34,006 bases of DNA from an uncultured Muribaculaceae bacterium (GCA_910576775.1 CAJTJV010000032.1:1-34006), one strand, 5' to 3'; shown: positions 6,879 through 15,140, counted from the first letter of the stretch. The notes: generated by a model not told the origin, from the letters alone. Translations and numbers: made by a program.

Positions 6879-8915
6879 ATGAATCTGAAGAACATAGCAA
6901 GAGCAGCCGATAACATCAGGATATTGTCGGCCGCTATGGTTGAGAAAGCCAAGTCCGGACATCCCGGCGGCGCTATGGGCGGTGCTGATTTTGTCAACGT
7001 CCTCTATTCGTCGTTTTTAATTTCCGACCCTGATAATCCTACGTGGTTTGCCCGCGACCGTTTTTTTCTTGATCCGGGTCATATGTCGCCGATGTTGTAC
7101 TCCGTGCTTGCCTTGTGCGGCCGTTACACACTCGCCGAACTTGAACAGTTCCGTCAGTGGGGATCTGTGACTCCCGGTCACCCTGAGGTTCACCACGAAC
7201 GAGGTGTCGAAAACACCTCCGGCCCTCTGGGACAAGGCCATGTTATGGCTGTTGGCTGTGCTCTTGCCGAACGCTTTCTGCAAGCTCGTTTCGGTGACGT
7301 TGTCGCGCACAAGACATACGCATTTATCTCCGATGGCGGTATTCAGGAGGAAATCTCGCAGGGAGCGGGGCGTATTGCCGGTTATCTTGGCCTGAGCAAT
7401 CTTATCATGTTCTATGACTGCAATAAGGTGCAGCTATCCACCATGGTCGACGCGGTTGATACGGAGGACTATGCGGCAAAATATCGCGCATGGCACTGGA
7501 ATGTTATCGAGATTGACGGCAACGATCCCGTTCAGATTGCCGGTGCATTGCAGAAGGCTATCGATGAGAAGAATAAGCCAACTATTATTATAGGCCACAC
7601 TGTAATGGGTAAGGGAGCGGTGAAGACAGACGGAGAATCGTTCGAGAACCAGTGCTCCACCCACGGACAGCCTCTCAGCAAGAGCGGCGCTGATTATCAG
7701 GCAACCCTCCGTAACCTGGGAGCAGACCCGGAGAATCCCTTTGCTTTCTTCCCGGAAGCTGTGGAGCTTTACAGCGAGCGCGCCGAACAGCTACGCAAGA
7801 TTGTTGCTGAGCGTAGAGCAAAATACGAAGCATGGGCTAAGGAAAATCCAGCCAAAGCCATTGAATTGAAAGGATATCTTGAAGGAGTCCTTCCTGAAAT
7901 CGACTATGGAGAGATAGTGCACAAGGCAAATATATCAACGCGTCAGGCCTCGTCCGATGTCCTTGGGGTATTGGCGGAAAAAGTCGGCAATATGATAGTT
8001 TCGTCGGCCGATCTTGCGAATAGTGACAAGACCGACGGCTTCCTCAAAAAAACACATGCCTTTGCAAACGGAGATTTTACCGGAGCGTTCCTTCACGCCG
8101 GCGTTTCAGAACTCACCATGGCTGCAATGATGAACGGTATCGTGCTCCATGGAGGTGTTGAAGCTGCATGCGGAACATTCTTTGTGTTCTCCGATTACAT
8201 GAAGCCTGCCATTCGCATGGCCGCTCTTATGGAGCTGCCGGTGAAATATATATGGAGCCATGATGCGTTCCGGGTAGGAGAAGATGGACCTACCCACGAG
8301 CCGGTAGAGCAGGAGGCTCAGTTGCGCCTTATGGAACAGATACGCAATTTCAGCGGTCGTCCCTCAATGCTTGTCATCCGTCCGGCCGATGCCGCAGAAA
8401 CGTCGGTAGCATATAGGATGGCGATGGAAAACAGGTATACGCCTACCGGTATGATCTTCTCTCGTCAGGATATCAAGGATCTTCCGGCTCCTTCCGGAAT
8501 GACACGAATTGAAGCTGCCAAGGGCGCTCTCCGGGGCGGTTACATCGCACTCCCGGCTGACGGAGCTCCAGATGTGGTACTTGTTGCCAATGGTTCAGAG
8601 GTGTCGCTTCTCGCAGAGGTAGCAGTGCTTCTTGAAGCCGATGGCATTAGGGCTTCAGTTGTATCGGTTCCGGCAATAAGCGTGTTTAACGAGCAGCCTG
8701 AAAGTTATCGTCTGGAGGTTTTGCCTGTCGGTGTCCCGCAGTTTGGTCTTAGCGCCGGTCTGCCGGAATCGTTGCGAATGATTAAGAATTTTAATGGCGA
8801 GGTGTTCGGGCTTGAACGCTTTGGAGCTTCTGCGCCATTCAAAGTACTTGACGAAAAATTCGGTTTCACTCCCGACAATATTTATAATACAGTGCGCCGC
8901 TTCCTTGATAGGTAA
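6879..8915 (+). CDS. tkt: Transketolase
   Basis: A 678-residue full-length transketolase. The N-terminal thiamine-diphosphate domain contains SGHPGGAMG (26-34) and the TPP/metal-binding SDGG...N segment (151-182). The middle domain carries GEDGPTHEPVEQEAQL near residues 460-475, and a C-terminal transketolase domain follows. It moves two-carbon units between ketose and aldose phosphates in the non-oxidative pentose phosphate pathway in the cytoplasm. The start gives the normal family N-terminus. A hairpin terminator lies 40 bases after the stop. Confidence 0.95.
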   Translation: MNLKNIARAADNIRILSAAMVEKAKSGHPGGAMGGADFVNVLYSSFLISDPDNPTWFARDRFFLDPGHMSPMLYSVLALCGRYTLAELEQFRQWGSVTPGHPEVHHERGVENTSGPLGQGHVMAVGCALAERFLQARFGDVVAHKTYAFISDGGIQEEISQGAGRIAGYLGLSNLIMFYDCNKVQLSTMVDAVDTEDYAAKYRAWHWNVIEIDGNDPVQIAGALQKAIDEKNKPTIIIGHTVMGKGAVKTDGESFENQCSTHGQPLSKSGADYQATLRNLGADPENPFAFFPEAVELYSERAEQLRKIVAERRAKYEAWAKENPAKAIELKGYLEGVLPEIDYGEIVHKANISTRQASSDVLGVLAEKVGNMIVSSADLANSDKTDGFLKKTHAFANGDFTGAFLHAGVSELTMAAMMNGIVLHGGVEAACGTFFVFSDYMKPAIRMAALMELPVKYIWSHDAFRVGEDGPTHEPVEQEAQLRLMEQIRNFSGRPSMLVIRPADAAETSVAYRMAMENRYTPTGMIFSRQDIKDLPAPSGMTRIEAAKGALRGGYIALPADGAPDVVLVANGSEVSLLAEVAVLLEADGIRASVVSVPAISVFNEQPESYRLEVLPVGVPQFGLSAGLPESLRMIKNFNGEVFGLERFGASAPFKVLDEKFGFTPDNIYNTVRRFLDR

Positions 8916-8955
8916 CCATAGTGCCCGGAACGGCTTTGATTTCATAAAATACATC

Positions 8956-9003
8956 CAAGTTCCGGCCGAAATGTTAAAAATGCGCCGGAACTTGAACCTT
9001 TTT
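8956..9003 (+). terminator. Rho-independent terminator after tkt
   Basis: An 11-bp perfect stem (8956-8966 with 8984-8994, CAAGTTCCGGC) with a 17-base loop is followed by CCTTTTT (8997-9003). It separates tkt from the OmpA-family gene. Confidence 0.65.
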
Positions 9004-9036
9004 CACCTAATTTTATTAAATAGATGAAAAATGTCG

Positions 9037-9044
9037 TATTTTTG
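9037..9044 (+). promoter_or_regulatory. -7 promoter element for the OmpA-family gene
   Basis: TATTTTTG matches the consensus and lies 54 bases before the ATG at 9099, giving a leader of roughly 45-50 bases, longer than most in this window. It falls inside the upstream extension of the open frame from 9024 and so supports the later start. Confidence 0.5.
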
Positions 9045-9098
9045 CCAATCAGAATCATCTCTATTGAACTAACATTCATCAAAAATAAGCTAAACTCT

Positions 9099-10301
9099 AT
9101 GAAAAAGGCTACTTTAATTGCATGTGCATGCGCTCTCGTGATGGGTGCGCAGGCTGTAAGTGCACAGGAAGTCGCGCAGGAGATTACCTATCAGGAAGAT
9201 CCTTCGCAAGGCGTGCTCTTGAACCGCTTCAAAGACAATTGGTTTGTTACCGCTGAAGGTGGCGCAAATGTCTGGCTTTCTTCCAAGGCTGTTCACCGCG
9301 ATCTTGCCGACCGTTTCATGCCGGCGGCTTCTCTTTATATCGGTAAATGGTTCTCGCCCGTATTCGGAGGCCGTGTAGGTGTTAACTACCTTGGCCTCAA
9401 AGGTCTTGCAACAGGCCCGAATTTCGACGGAACATATGGAGAAACCTATGGCCAGTATTATAAGACCAAATTCCGCGAGGTAGGACCGGTGTTCGACCTT
9501 ATGATCAATCTTACAAACTGGTGGTGCGGTTACAAACCCAACCGTATTTACAACGCTACACTTTATGTAGGTGCAGGCGCTTATTTCTCGTATGATAAGA
9601 AAATGGAATGGGGGGGTAAATGGACCTGTGCCCACCATGAGCTGTTCTCGCTTCGTGCCGGTCTTATCAACTCGTTCAATGTAAGCAAGCAGGTTCAGCT
9701 TTCGCTTGACCTCCGTTTCTCCGGACTTGACGGAATCCAGAATTCGAGCAGCATGCACTGGAGCAAAAAGTTTGCTTCGGTCCAGGGATATCTTGGAGTC
9801 ACTTATCTCTTCAAGAAACGTGATTGGACAGCTCCTGTTGTTCCCATCTGCCCCGAACCCGAGAACTGCGATGCCCTCCGTGCACGTCTTGCCGCAGCCG
9901 ATGCCCGTATCGCCGATCTTGAGCAGCAGCTTAAAGATTGCCTCAACCGCCCCGTTGAGACAGTCGTTGAAAACAACGGTCCCCTTGCAACTGTTTACTA
10001 TCCTATTGGTGTAAGCCGTCTTAGCCGTGAAAATCAGCGCGTTGTTAAGGCTATCGCTTATGTAATGGCTCAGAATCCCGACAAGAAGTACGTTGTTACC
10101 GGCTGGGCTGATAACTACACCGGTTCCGATAATGTCAATATCCGCCTTCGCAAAAACCGCGCTGCAGGTGTTGAAAAGCTCCTTCTTAAGAATGGTGTGA
10201 AGGAAAATCAGCTCGAAGTTACCACCAATAACGGTAATCTCTCCGATCTTGGTGAAAAGTGCGTCGCTCTCGACCGAGCCGTTACAATCGAAGAAAAATA
10301 A
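9099..10301 (+). CDS. OmpA family outer-membrane protein
   Basis: A 400-residue secreted protein. The signal peptide MKKATLIACACALVMGAQAVSA ends before QEV. The N-terminal part, to about residue 250, has alternating aromatic strands of an eight-stranded-type barrel (GKWFSPVFGGRVGVNY and similar). A short alanine/leucine coiled coil follows (about 255-285), then an OmpA C-terminal peptidoglycan-binding-like domain (about 290-400, with NIRLRKNRAAGVEKLL). It probably links the outer membrane to the wall. The frame is open from 9024, but those 25 extra residues would bury the signal peptide and span the promoter, so 9099 is chosen. The promoter and perfect terminator suggest a monocistronic, well-expressed gene. 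Confidence 0.9.
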   Translation: MKKATLIACACALVMGAQAVSAQEVAQEITYQEDPSQGVLLNRFKDNWFVTAEGGANVWLSSKAVHRDLADRFMPAASLYIGKWFSPVFGGRVGVNYLGLKGLATGPNFDGTYGETYGQYYKTKFREVGPVFDLMINLTNWWCGYKPNRIYNATLYVGAGAYFSYDKKMEWGGKWTCAHHELFSLRAGLINSFNVSKQVQLSLDLRFSGLDGIQNSSSMHWSKKFASVQGYLGVTYLFKKRDWTAPVVPICPEPENCDALRARLAAADARIADLEQQLKDCLNRPVETVVENNGPLATVYYPIGVSRLSRENQRVVKAIAYVMAQNPDKKYVVTGWADNYTGSDNVNIRLRKNRAAGVEKLLLKNGVKENQLEVTTNNGNLSDLGEKCVALDRAVTIEEK

Positions 10302-10323
10302 TTTTCAGGTATTAAAATATTGG

Positions 10324-10354
10324 GAGTGCGACCCGCAAGGTCGCACTCTTTTTT
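10324..10354 (+). terminator. Strong rho-independent terminator after the OmpA-family gene
   Basis: A perfect 10-bp stem (10324-10333 with 10339-10348, GAGTGCGACC/GGTCGCACTC), a five-base loop CGCAA and a six-base T run (10349-10354). Confidence 0.9.
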
Positions 10355-10387
10355 GTATCTATCGAACCAAGGACGGTCTCGAAATGT

Positions 10388-10435
10388 TAAATTTGTAAGA
10401 CGTTCTGAAACTATGCTGTTAAAACGTTAATTTTG
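10388..10435 (+). promoter_or_regulatory. Tandem -7-like elements before the Crp-type gene
   Basis: Two near-identical 13-base segments, each read as GTTAA-A/T-TTTGTAA, lie 40 bases apart. Each carries a full TAnnTTTG match (TAAATTTG at 10388-10395 and TAATTTTG at 10428-10435). They could be tandem promoters; alternatively the repeat could be an operator. No clear TTTG -33 is seen at standard spacing. Confidence 0.45.
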
Positions 10436-10457
10436 TAATTTATTAATAATATGATAT

Positions 10458-10464
10458 AAGGAGG
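10458..10464 (+). promoter_or_regulatory. Unusually strong Shine-Dalgarno sequence
   Basis: AAGGAGG lies four bases before ATG 10469 and 13 bases before the in-frame ATG 10478. Strong Shine-Dalgarno sites are rare in Bacteroidetes and I see none like it elsewhere in the window. The short spacing leaves open whether translation starts at 10469 or 10478. Confidence 0.5.
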
Positions 10465-10468
10465 CCCA

Positions 10469-11170
10469 ATGGCTACAATGTTTGAGCAGTTGATGAACCT
10501 GCCTCTTCTCAGAGGCGTATCGCAGACTCGCATCTCGGCGATAGTAGGTAATACAAAACTGCATTTCTTGAAATATCCTGCACAGGAGACTCTTGTACGA
10601 GCCGGAGACCCGTGTACACATCTGACATTTGTTATTTCCGGAAAAGTGCGTATGACGGCAGTAAATGCGAGCGGGCGCTTTGTTGTCGGCCAGACATTGA
10701 AGGCTCCTGCTGTCCTATCGCCGGATTTTCTTTTTGGGCGGCATACAAGCTATCCCGGTACTGTTGTGGCAATCGATGATGTGTCCGTACTGAAGATTGC
10801 TAAGCAAGACTATACGCATCTTCTGTCGAGTGATCCGGTATTTCTATTCAACTATATCAACATGGTTGCGGCAAATGCTCAGAAATCGGTAGAAGGTATA
10901 ATGTCGCTTACTACAGGCGAGATAGACGAACGCATCGCTTTCTGGATTTCAGCATTGACGCAGCCGGGCAGCACAGATATTGTTCTCACTTGTCGTAAAC
11001 GTGATTTGTGCTCCCTTTTCGGTGTTCAGCGAGGTGTTTTTGAAGCGGGTTTGCAATCTATGAAAGAAAGAGGGCTTATTGATTATACAAACCATGAATT
11101 CTCCGTCAGGGATCGTCAGAATCTTCTATCGCTCCTTGAGCAGAATCATGAGGACGAAAGCGATAATTAA
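10469..11170 (+). CDS. Crp/Fnr family transcriptional regulator
   Basis: A 233-residue protein with a cyclic-nucleotide-binding-type beta-roll (about residues 15-130), a long dimerisation helix, and a C-terminal winged helix-turn-helix near 172-205 (RDLCSLFGVQRG...MKERGLI). It lacks the four-cysteine cluster of oxygen-sensing Fnr, so the ligand is unknown. The gene stands alone between two hairpins, with tandem -7-like elements and a strong Shine-Dalgarno site upstream. Its targets cannot be read here; the next gene is another regulator but lies 327 bases away with its own promoter. Confidence 0.85.
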   Translation: MATMFEQLMNLPLLRGVSQTRISAIVGNTKLHFLKYPAQETLVRAGDPCTHLTFVISGKVRMTAVNASGRFVVGQTLKAPAVLSPDFLFGRHTSYPGTVVAIDDVSVLKIAKQDYTHLLSSDPVFLFNYINMVAANAQKSVEGIMSLTTGEIDERIAFWISALTQPGSTDIVLTCRKRDLCSLFGVQRGVFEAGLQSMKERGLIDYTNHEFSVRDRQNLLSLLEQNHEDESDN

Positions 11171-11190
11171 AGGTATTCTTTATATAAATA

Positions 11191-11244
11191 ACGGGTCTCT
11201 TCTCACGAGGGGACCCGTATTCTTACTGAGCCTTTCGGTTCAGT
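11191..11244 (+). terminator. Double hairpin after the Crp-type gene
   Basis: The first stem pairs 11191-11200 with 11209-11218 (ACGGGTC/GACCCGT core, some G-T pairs, eight-base loop). A second small stem pairs 11225-11232 with 11237-11244 around a TTTC loop. Neither has a clean T run. The rest of the 327-base gap (11245-11445) is AT-rich and shows nothing I recognise before the next promoter. Confidence 0.5.
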
Positions 11245-11445
11245 GTGACTGTTCTAACCAATCTCTTTTGAAATTGTCAGTGTCACTTTTTACTAACCAT
11301 TATAACTTGTGCAAAATTAGCCATCAAACATTGAACTTTGGTGTTGATATAGATAATATATTTAGTAAATGGGATTTCTAAATTACAATTCGCTGATAAT
11401 CAGATGCGCATTGCAAAATATATATCATTAATGATATAAGAGATA

Positions 11446-11477
11446 TTTGGCTATATTGTGCGGTTTTCATACCTTTG
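11446..11477 (+). promoter_or_regulatory. Promoter of the DUF6377 regulator gene (TTTG-N20-TACCTTTG)
   Basis: TTTG at 11446-11449 and TACCTTTG at 11470-11477 are exactly 20 bases apart, an ideal Bacteroidetes promoter. The ATG is at 11498, which gives a leader of about 14 bases. Confidence 0.7.
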
Positions 11478-11497
11478 CAAAGTAAACCGATTCTGGA

Positions 11498-13066
11498 ATG
11501 AAACGTCTGTTCGCCTATTTTTTATTTGTATCTTTGATATTTTCTGTTTCTGCCAAGCTTGAGAAAGAGAATGTTAAGCTTGTTTCAGATATCATTGACC
11601 TTAACGCTCGCTTCGACGAACTGTCGGAATCTCCCAAATTACGTATAGATTCCTTGCGTCGTTCTGTCGATTCTATGCTTGGAAGAGAACGCGGTTTTAG
11701 TGCGCTTGAACGTTTAGGAGATGAATATGTGGAGCAGAATCTTGACTCTGCGATGTTTTATTGGCATATAGCGCAGCGTAATGCTGTGCTGGATGAGTAT
11801 GTGTCTGACGGCAAGCGATTGGAACTCAAAATGTTGTCTTATCTGCCATATCAGGGCCTGGGTCTTGAGGCTTTGAAAACCCTTGAGGGATTCAAGGTGG
11901 AAGAGTTGTCGGATTCCCTCAGATTGCATTATTGGATATGTACATCAAGGATTTATACGACTCTGAAAGATGTTCATCCTCCGGGCGTTTTAAAAGAGCA
12001 GTATCGGCAGAAAGCCATGGTGTCCTTGGATTCCCTTTCCTGTTACTATCCCGGAGGCTCCCCGGAAAACAGTTATATTATTTCGGTACTACACTACATT
12101 AGTGGGGATGAGCATCTCGCTGTGGCAAATATCTCTCAATTGCTGCCTTATTTTCAAAAAAACTCACATCTTTATGAGCTGGCGTTGGCTAAAATGGCGG
12201 CATATTATAAGGATAAGCCTAAGAACCGGCAGGAATATATAATGAGGGTTCTGATGCTTACAAAGAGTTCCATGCAGCGGGGTATTGTTATTCCGGCAGT
12301 AATGGCCGAGGCCGGTAAGATTCTTTATGACGAAGGTTATAAGTCTCTTGGACGTGCGCTTATCCTTAAAGCAATGAAAAGCAAATTGAGCGGTGTGAGC
12401 TCTTCGTATAGCCGGTTCGATCATACGGAGTATATCGATTATCTCTATAATAAGGCTATGCATGTAAGAGTCTGGCTTGCGGTGCTTTTTACAATTCTGG
12501 TAATAGCAATTATCGCCATTACGTTAATTGCCGTGAGAGCATTTCATAAGGCAAAATTAAGAATGCTTGCCGATGAAAAGAAACTCGATATACTTCATTC
12601 CAAGAATAAGGAACTTAACAAGTCGCTTGATTCGGCTATTTCGCTGTCCTTTTTCAGTAATGAGCAGCTTCGCGAATATAATCTTTATATTCAAAGGAAG
12701 CTTAAAGCGGGGCAGGTAAGGGATTTATATCGTGATATGGATTCCGGTGAGTATATGGCCGAAGCACATCGAACATTTTTTGATACATTTGACCAGCTTT
12801 TTATGGAGAATTTTCCGGATTTCGTTGATAAACTCAATGAATTGTTGTTGCCTGACCGTAAACTTGCGCTTCTCCCGGGTAATCATTTCTCTCCTGAGTT
12901 ACGTATTGCTGCCTATATGCGTTTTGGAATGAATGATAGTGCCAAACTTTCAAAGGCGCTCGGATTATCACTGAATACTATATATACATATCGCAACAGG
13001 CTCAAAGGAAGAGCAATTGACAAAGCCAATTTCGAGGAGAATATACGAAATATGGTAAGCGAATAA
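11498..13066 (+). CDS. Membrane-anchored TPR regulator with C-terminal DUF6377/helix-turn-helix
   Basis: A 522-residue protein: signal peptide MKRLFAYFLFVSLIFSVSA, a helical TPR-like extracytoplasmic region (about 20-320), one strong membrane helix near 323-346, a coiled linker (KKLDILHSKNKELNKSLDSA) and a C-terminal cytoplasmic domain ending in a helix-turn-helix-like segment, LSKALGLSLNTIYTYRNRLKG, near residues 482-502. This layout is that of the DUF6377 family of Bacteroidetes, which I take to be one-component membrane-bound transcription regulators; regulation by an envelope signal is inference. The gene has its own promoter and a terminator far downstream. No adjacent nutrient-use or polysaccharide locus shows what it controls. 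Confidence 0.8.
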   Translation: MKRLFAYFLFVSLIFSVSAKLEKENVKLVSDIIDLNARFDELSESPKLRIDSLRRSVDSMLGRERGFSALERLGDEYVEQNLDSAMFYWHIAQRNAVLDEYVSDGKRLELKMLSYLPYQGLGLEALKTLEGFKVEELSDSLRLHYWICTSRIYTTLKDVHPPGVLKEQYRQKAMVSLDSLSCYYPGGSPENSYIISVLHYISGDEHLAVANISQLLPYFQKNSHLYELALAKMAAYYKDKPKNRQEYIMRVLMLTKSSMQRGIVIPAVMAEAGKILYDEGYKSLGRALILKAMKSKLSGVSSSYSRFDHTEYIDYLYNKAMHVRVWLAVLFTILVIAIIAITLIAVRAFHKAKLRMLADEKKLDILHSKNKELNKSLDSAISLSFFSNEQLREYNLYIQRKLKAGQVRDLYRDMDSGEYMAEAHRTFFDTFDQLFMENFPDFVDKLNELLLPDRKLALLPGNHFSPELRIAAYMRFGMNDSAKLSKALGLSLNTIYTYRNRLKGRAIDKANFEENIRNMVSE

Positions 13067-13305
13067 TATATCAATAGTTATATTTTGTGTAGTCTGTAAT
13101 AAAGTTAATTTATTGATATATAGTAAAGTAGATTTATACGATTACTGTATTTATTTATATTGTCCTTGTGTCAATGCCAGATTCGGATATCTATGCCGTA
13201 ATTTTGCATCCAGATATTTAGGTCTTAATTTCAGGTTCAAGATAGTTGAATGAAATTAGTAAAAAGGATTAATGGTTTTAGATATTTAGTGTTAGAAAAG
13301 ATTTG

Positions 13306-13335
13306 GAAACGCCCTTTCGTGAGGAAGGGCGTTTC
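13306..13335. terminator. Bidirectional terminator hairpin with GTGA tetraloop
   Basis: A 13-bp stem (13306-13318 with 13323-13335, one G-T pair) closes a GNRA-type loop, GTGA (13319-13322). It lies between convergent genes and its last base is part of the stop codon of the minus-strand membrane protein. On the minus strand it is followed by a T/C-rich stretch, so it probably serves that operon best. The remainder of the 13067-13305 gap is AT-rich with no gene I can support. Confidence 0.7.
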
Positions 13336-13523
13336 TAATTTCTGCGAATATATCTTCGCCGACGTTTGAGAGTCTTTACAAATAGTCCGAGAGATATGAC
13401 TGCTGCAATGCCGGCCGGCCCGCGCCATTTCGGAGATATTTCAAAGATATCAAATAGAGACAGGGCGAAGGAAAGGAGAAGACAAATAAAGACAATAAGA
13501 CTGATTACACGAATCGCTTTCAT
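13335..13523 (-). CDS. Small two-helix membrane protein of unknown function
   Basis: A 62-residue product with two hydrophobic segments (about residues 6-27 and 36-51) separated by a short loop, ending in a strongly basic tail, KTLKRRRRYIRRN. It is not a family I recognise. Its ATG overlaps the stop of the putative glycosyltransferase gene by four bases, and its stop runs into a terminator hairpin, so it is very likely the real last gene of this operon. A membrane-associated helper of the upstream enzyme is possible but unproven. Confidence 0.6.
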   Translation of the reverse strand: MKAIRVISLIVFICLLLSFALSLFDIFEISPKWRGPAGIAAVISLGLFVKTLKRRRRYIRRN

Positions 13524-14365
13524 ATATGATTTTCGAATTCAGTGATGCTCCGGCGTTCGAATGCATCGATAAAACTGCCGGGGGTAGAATTGAAAATCTT
13601 AACATTTTTAGTATCGGCAAAGTTCGCTATATCGTGGTAGCTTTTGAATGCTATGGCAAAACTCTCTACAATCTGATGAAGCCTGTAATTGCGATATTCA
13701 TGTCGGACACGGTTCTGTTCATCCTCTCCGTCTTTGTAAAAATGCGGCTGTATCGATACGACTTCATTCCCGTCCGTTACACTTAGTGTCTTCATCCATG
13801 AATGATCGGCGCCAAAGATGAGAATCTCTTTGTAACCCATGTTTATGGCGAGCATTATTGACGGTATGAGCACATTTCTCGGTCGTGGCATCGCGGCTCC
13901 AATCCTGTATAAGAAATGTGAGAAAGAAATAAGGCCTTCCGCTCCGATGTTGTTGAATGTTTTGATCTCAACTTTTTTCCCGTAGAGTGCCCGGGCCTCC
14001 TTTCTGAATTTTACGGGAACGAAGAGAGTCATTGTCCAGTCAGTTTCGCCGATTGATTTCCGGAGTTTATGCAGATTGGAGTCGCAGGAAGCCGTGTTGA
14101 AAAAATGAGGGTCGGCAAGCACGTAATACCTTGGTTTCAACTCGAGAAAATCGTCGGCGATGGCGGCGAAATTCACTGCAAGAGTCGGTGCGGACTTTAG
14201 AAAACTGCGGTTGTTTCTGATTGTATCTGCAAGAGAAGGTCCGTTGGCGAGTATAAGAAGACGGCTGCCCTCCGCCGTGCCGCTTATCCGAGAGCAGGGA
14301 CGCGACAGCAGGATTGTCTTTACAGCTGCTTTGATGCTCAGGAGAGTGTTGCTGATTATATTCAT
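13520..14365 (-). CDS. DUF115/GT42-like putative glycosyltransferase
   Basis: A 281-residue protein with LILANGPSL at residues 37-45 and IPSIMLAINMGYKEILIFGADHSW at about 167-190. The (G/A)NGPSL loop and the SIMLAIxxGYKEIxxxGxDxS block are shared by DUF115/MptE-like proteins and GT42 sialyltransferases, which bind a nucleotide-activated donor. I therefore infer a glycosyltransferase of the cell surface, but the acceptor and donor are unknown and a phosphotransferase-type reaction cannot be excluded. A hydrophobic patch at residues 5-20 may attach it to the membrane. It lies three bases after the SDR-like gene and overlaps the small membrane protein gene. Confidence 0.6.
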   Translation of the reverse strand: MNIISNTLLSIKAAVKTILLSRPCSRISGTAEGSRLLILANGPSLADTIRNNRSFLKSAPTLAVNFAAIADDFLELKPRYYVLADPHFFNTASCDSNLHKLRKSIGETDWTMTLFVPVKFRKEARALYGKKVEIKTFNNIGAEGLISFSHFLYRIGAAMPRPRNVLIPSIMLAINMGYKEILIFGADHSWMKTLSVTDGNEVVSIQPHFYKDGEDEQNRVRHEYRNYRLHQIVESFAIAFKSYHDIANFADTKNVKIFNSTPGSFIDAFERRSITEFENHI

Positions 14366-14368
14366 TCT

Positions 14369-15049
14369 TTAAAGGCTGTTCTCGTCATAGATGTGCGTCC
14401 TCAAATATTCGCATACGTTGGTCGGCTTGAAGCCTGTTGCCTCAGAGAGTGCCTGTCCGTTGAAGCGCTCATCGCAGGTATAGTCGCGGTAGCGTTTGCC
14501 GTAGAAGATGCGTCCTATCAGCTGCTGCGGGCGTGTGCTTAATGTGGAGATGCGTTTGTTTTCCATCCGATATGCAAACGCTTCTGCAATGTCGTGTAAT
14601 GTCGGATCTTCTCCGTCGCAGATATTGAAAATGCGACGGTAGCCGGCCGGTAAGCCGTTTTTTGAAAGATATGCTACTGCTTTTGCCACGTCCAGTGCAT
14701 GGACTATGCTTTTGCGGGCATCATTGTAGGGAAAATGGAAGAACCGTGCCCTGTAAATTTCCTCTGCAAGACGACGCATTTTGCCTGTCATTCCGGTGCC
14801 GACTATTGGTGCCGCGCGCAGAATGAAGCCCTCGGGATGTTCGTTAATGAACTGCTGTTCAAATTCTACCCAAGGCGAACTTTTATCGATTATTCCATTC
14901 TCACATATAATGGCTTGTGGATCGGGAAAATAAATGTCGGTACTTGAAACCATAACGGAAAATGCAGGTTCGTATTTACCGGTTTCCCGCTCGATGTAAG
15001 GACGGAGAAATTCGTTTTGCGGAGTAATATAAATAATGTTGTCGGACAT
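14369..15049 (-). CDS. Reduced NAD-dependent epimerase/dehydratase-like (SDR) protein, catalytically degenerate
   Basis: A 226-residue protein whose C-terminal two thirds match extended SDR enzymes: LRAAPIVGTGMTGKM (78-91), a DVAKAV helix, FNICDGEDPTLHDIAEAF and a GFKPT terminus. It has no GxxGxxG dinucleotide loop: after one strand (IIYITP) it jumps to the VSSTDIY strand (34-40), where the catalytic-site serines remain, but the YxxxK pair is replaced by W60...E64. About 60 residues of a normal Rossmann fold are therefore missing. Its promoter sits about 40 bases upstream and a divergent gene begins at 15159, so there is no room for a lost N-terminus. It may be a substrate-binding or structural partner of the downstream glycosyltransferase; this is inference. 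Confidence 0.65.
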   Translation of the reverse strand: MSDNIIYITPQNEFLRPYIERETGKYEPAFSVMVSSTDIYFPDPQAIICENGIIDKSSPWVEFEQQFINEHPEGFILRAAPIVGTGMTGKMRRLAEEIYRARFFHFPYNDARKSIVHALDVAKAVAYLSKNGLPAGYRRIFNICDGEDPTLHDIAEAFAYRMENKRISTLSTRPQQLIGRIFYGKRYRDYTCDERFNGQALSEATGFKPTNVCEYLRTHIYDENSL

Positions 15050-15090
15050 CAGCTGCTGTAGAACGCTTCGTATTTACTTATTTATTGGGG

Positions 15091-15119
15091 CAAATTTACA
15101 AAAATTGCATAGAAACAAA
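15091..15119 (-). promoter_or_regulatory. Promoter of the SDR-glycosyltransferase operon
   Basis: On the minus strand TTTG (15119-15116) and TAAATTTG (15098-15091) are separated by 17 bases, slightly short of the usual 19-21. The predicted leader to ATG 15049 is about 35 bases. It is divergent from the glsA promoter 43 bases away. Confidence 0.5.
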
Positions 15120-15140
15120 TGAAAATCCCTCGGAAATTAA

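Noticed and set aside
9114..9758. 214-codon minus-strand open frame
   Set aside because: It is a shadow of the OmpA-family gene, which has a signal peptide, promoter and terminator on the plus strand.
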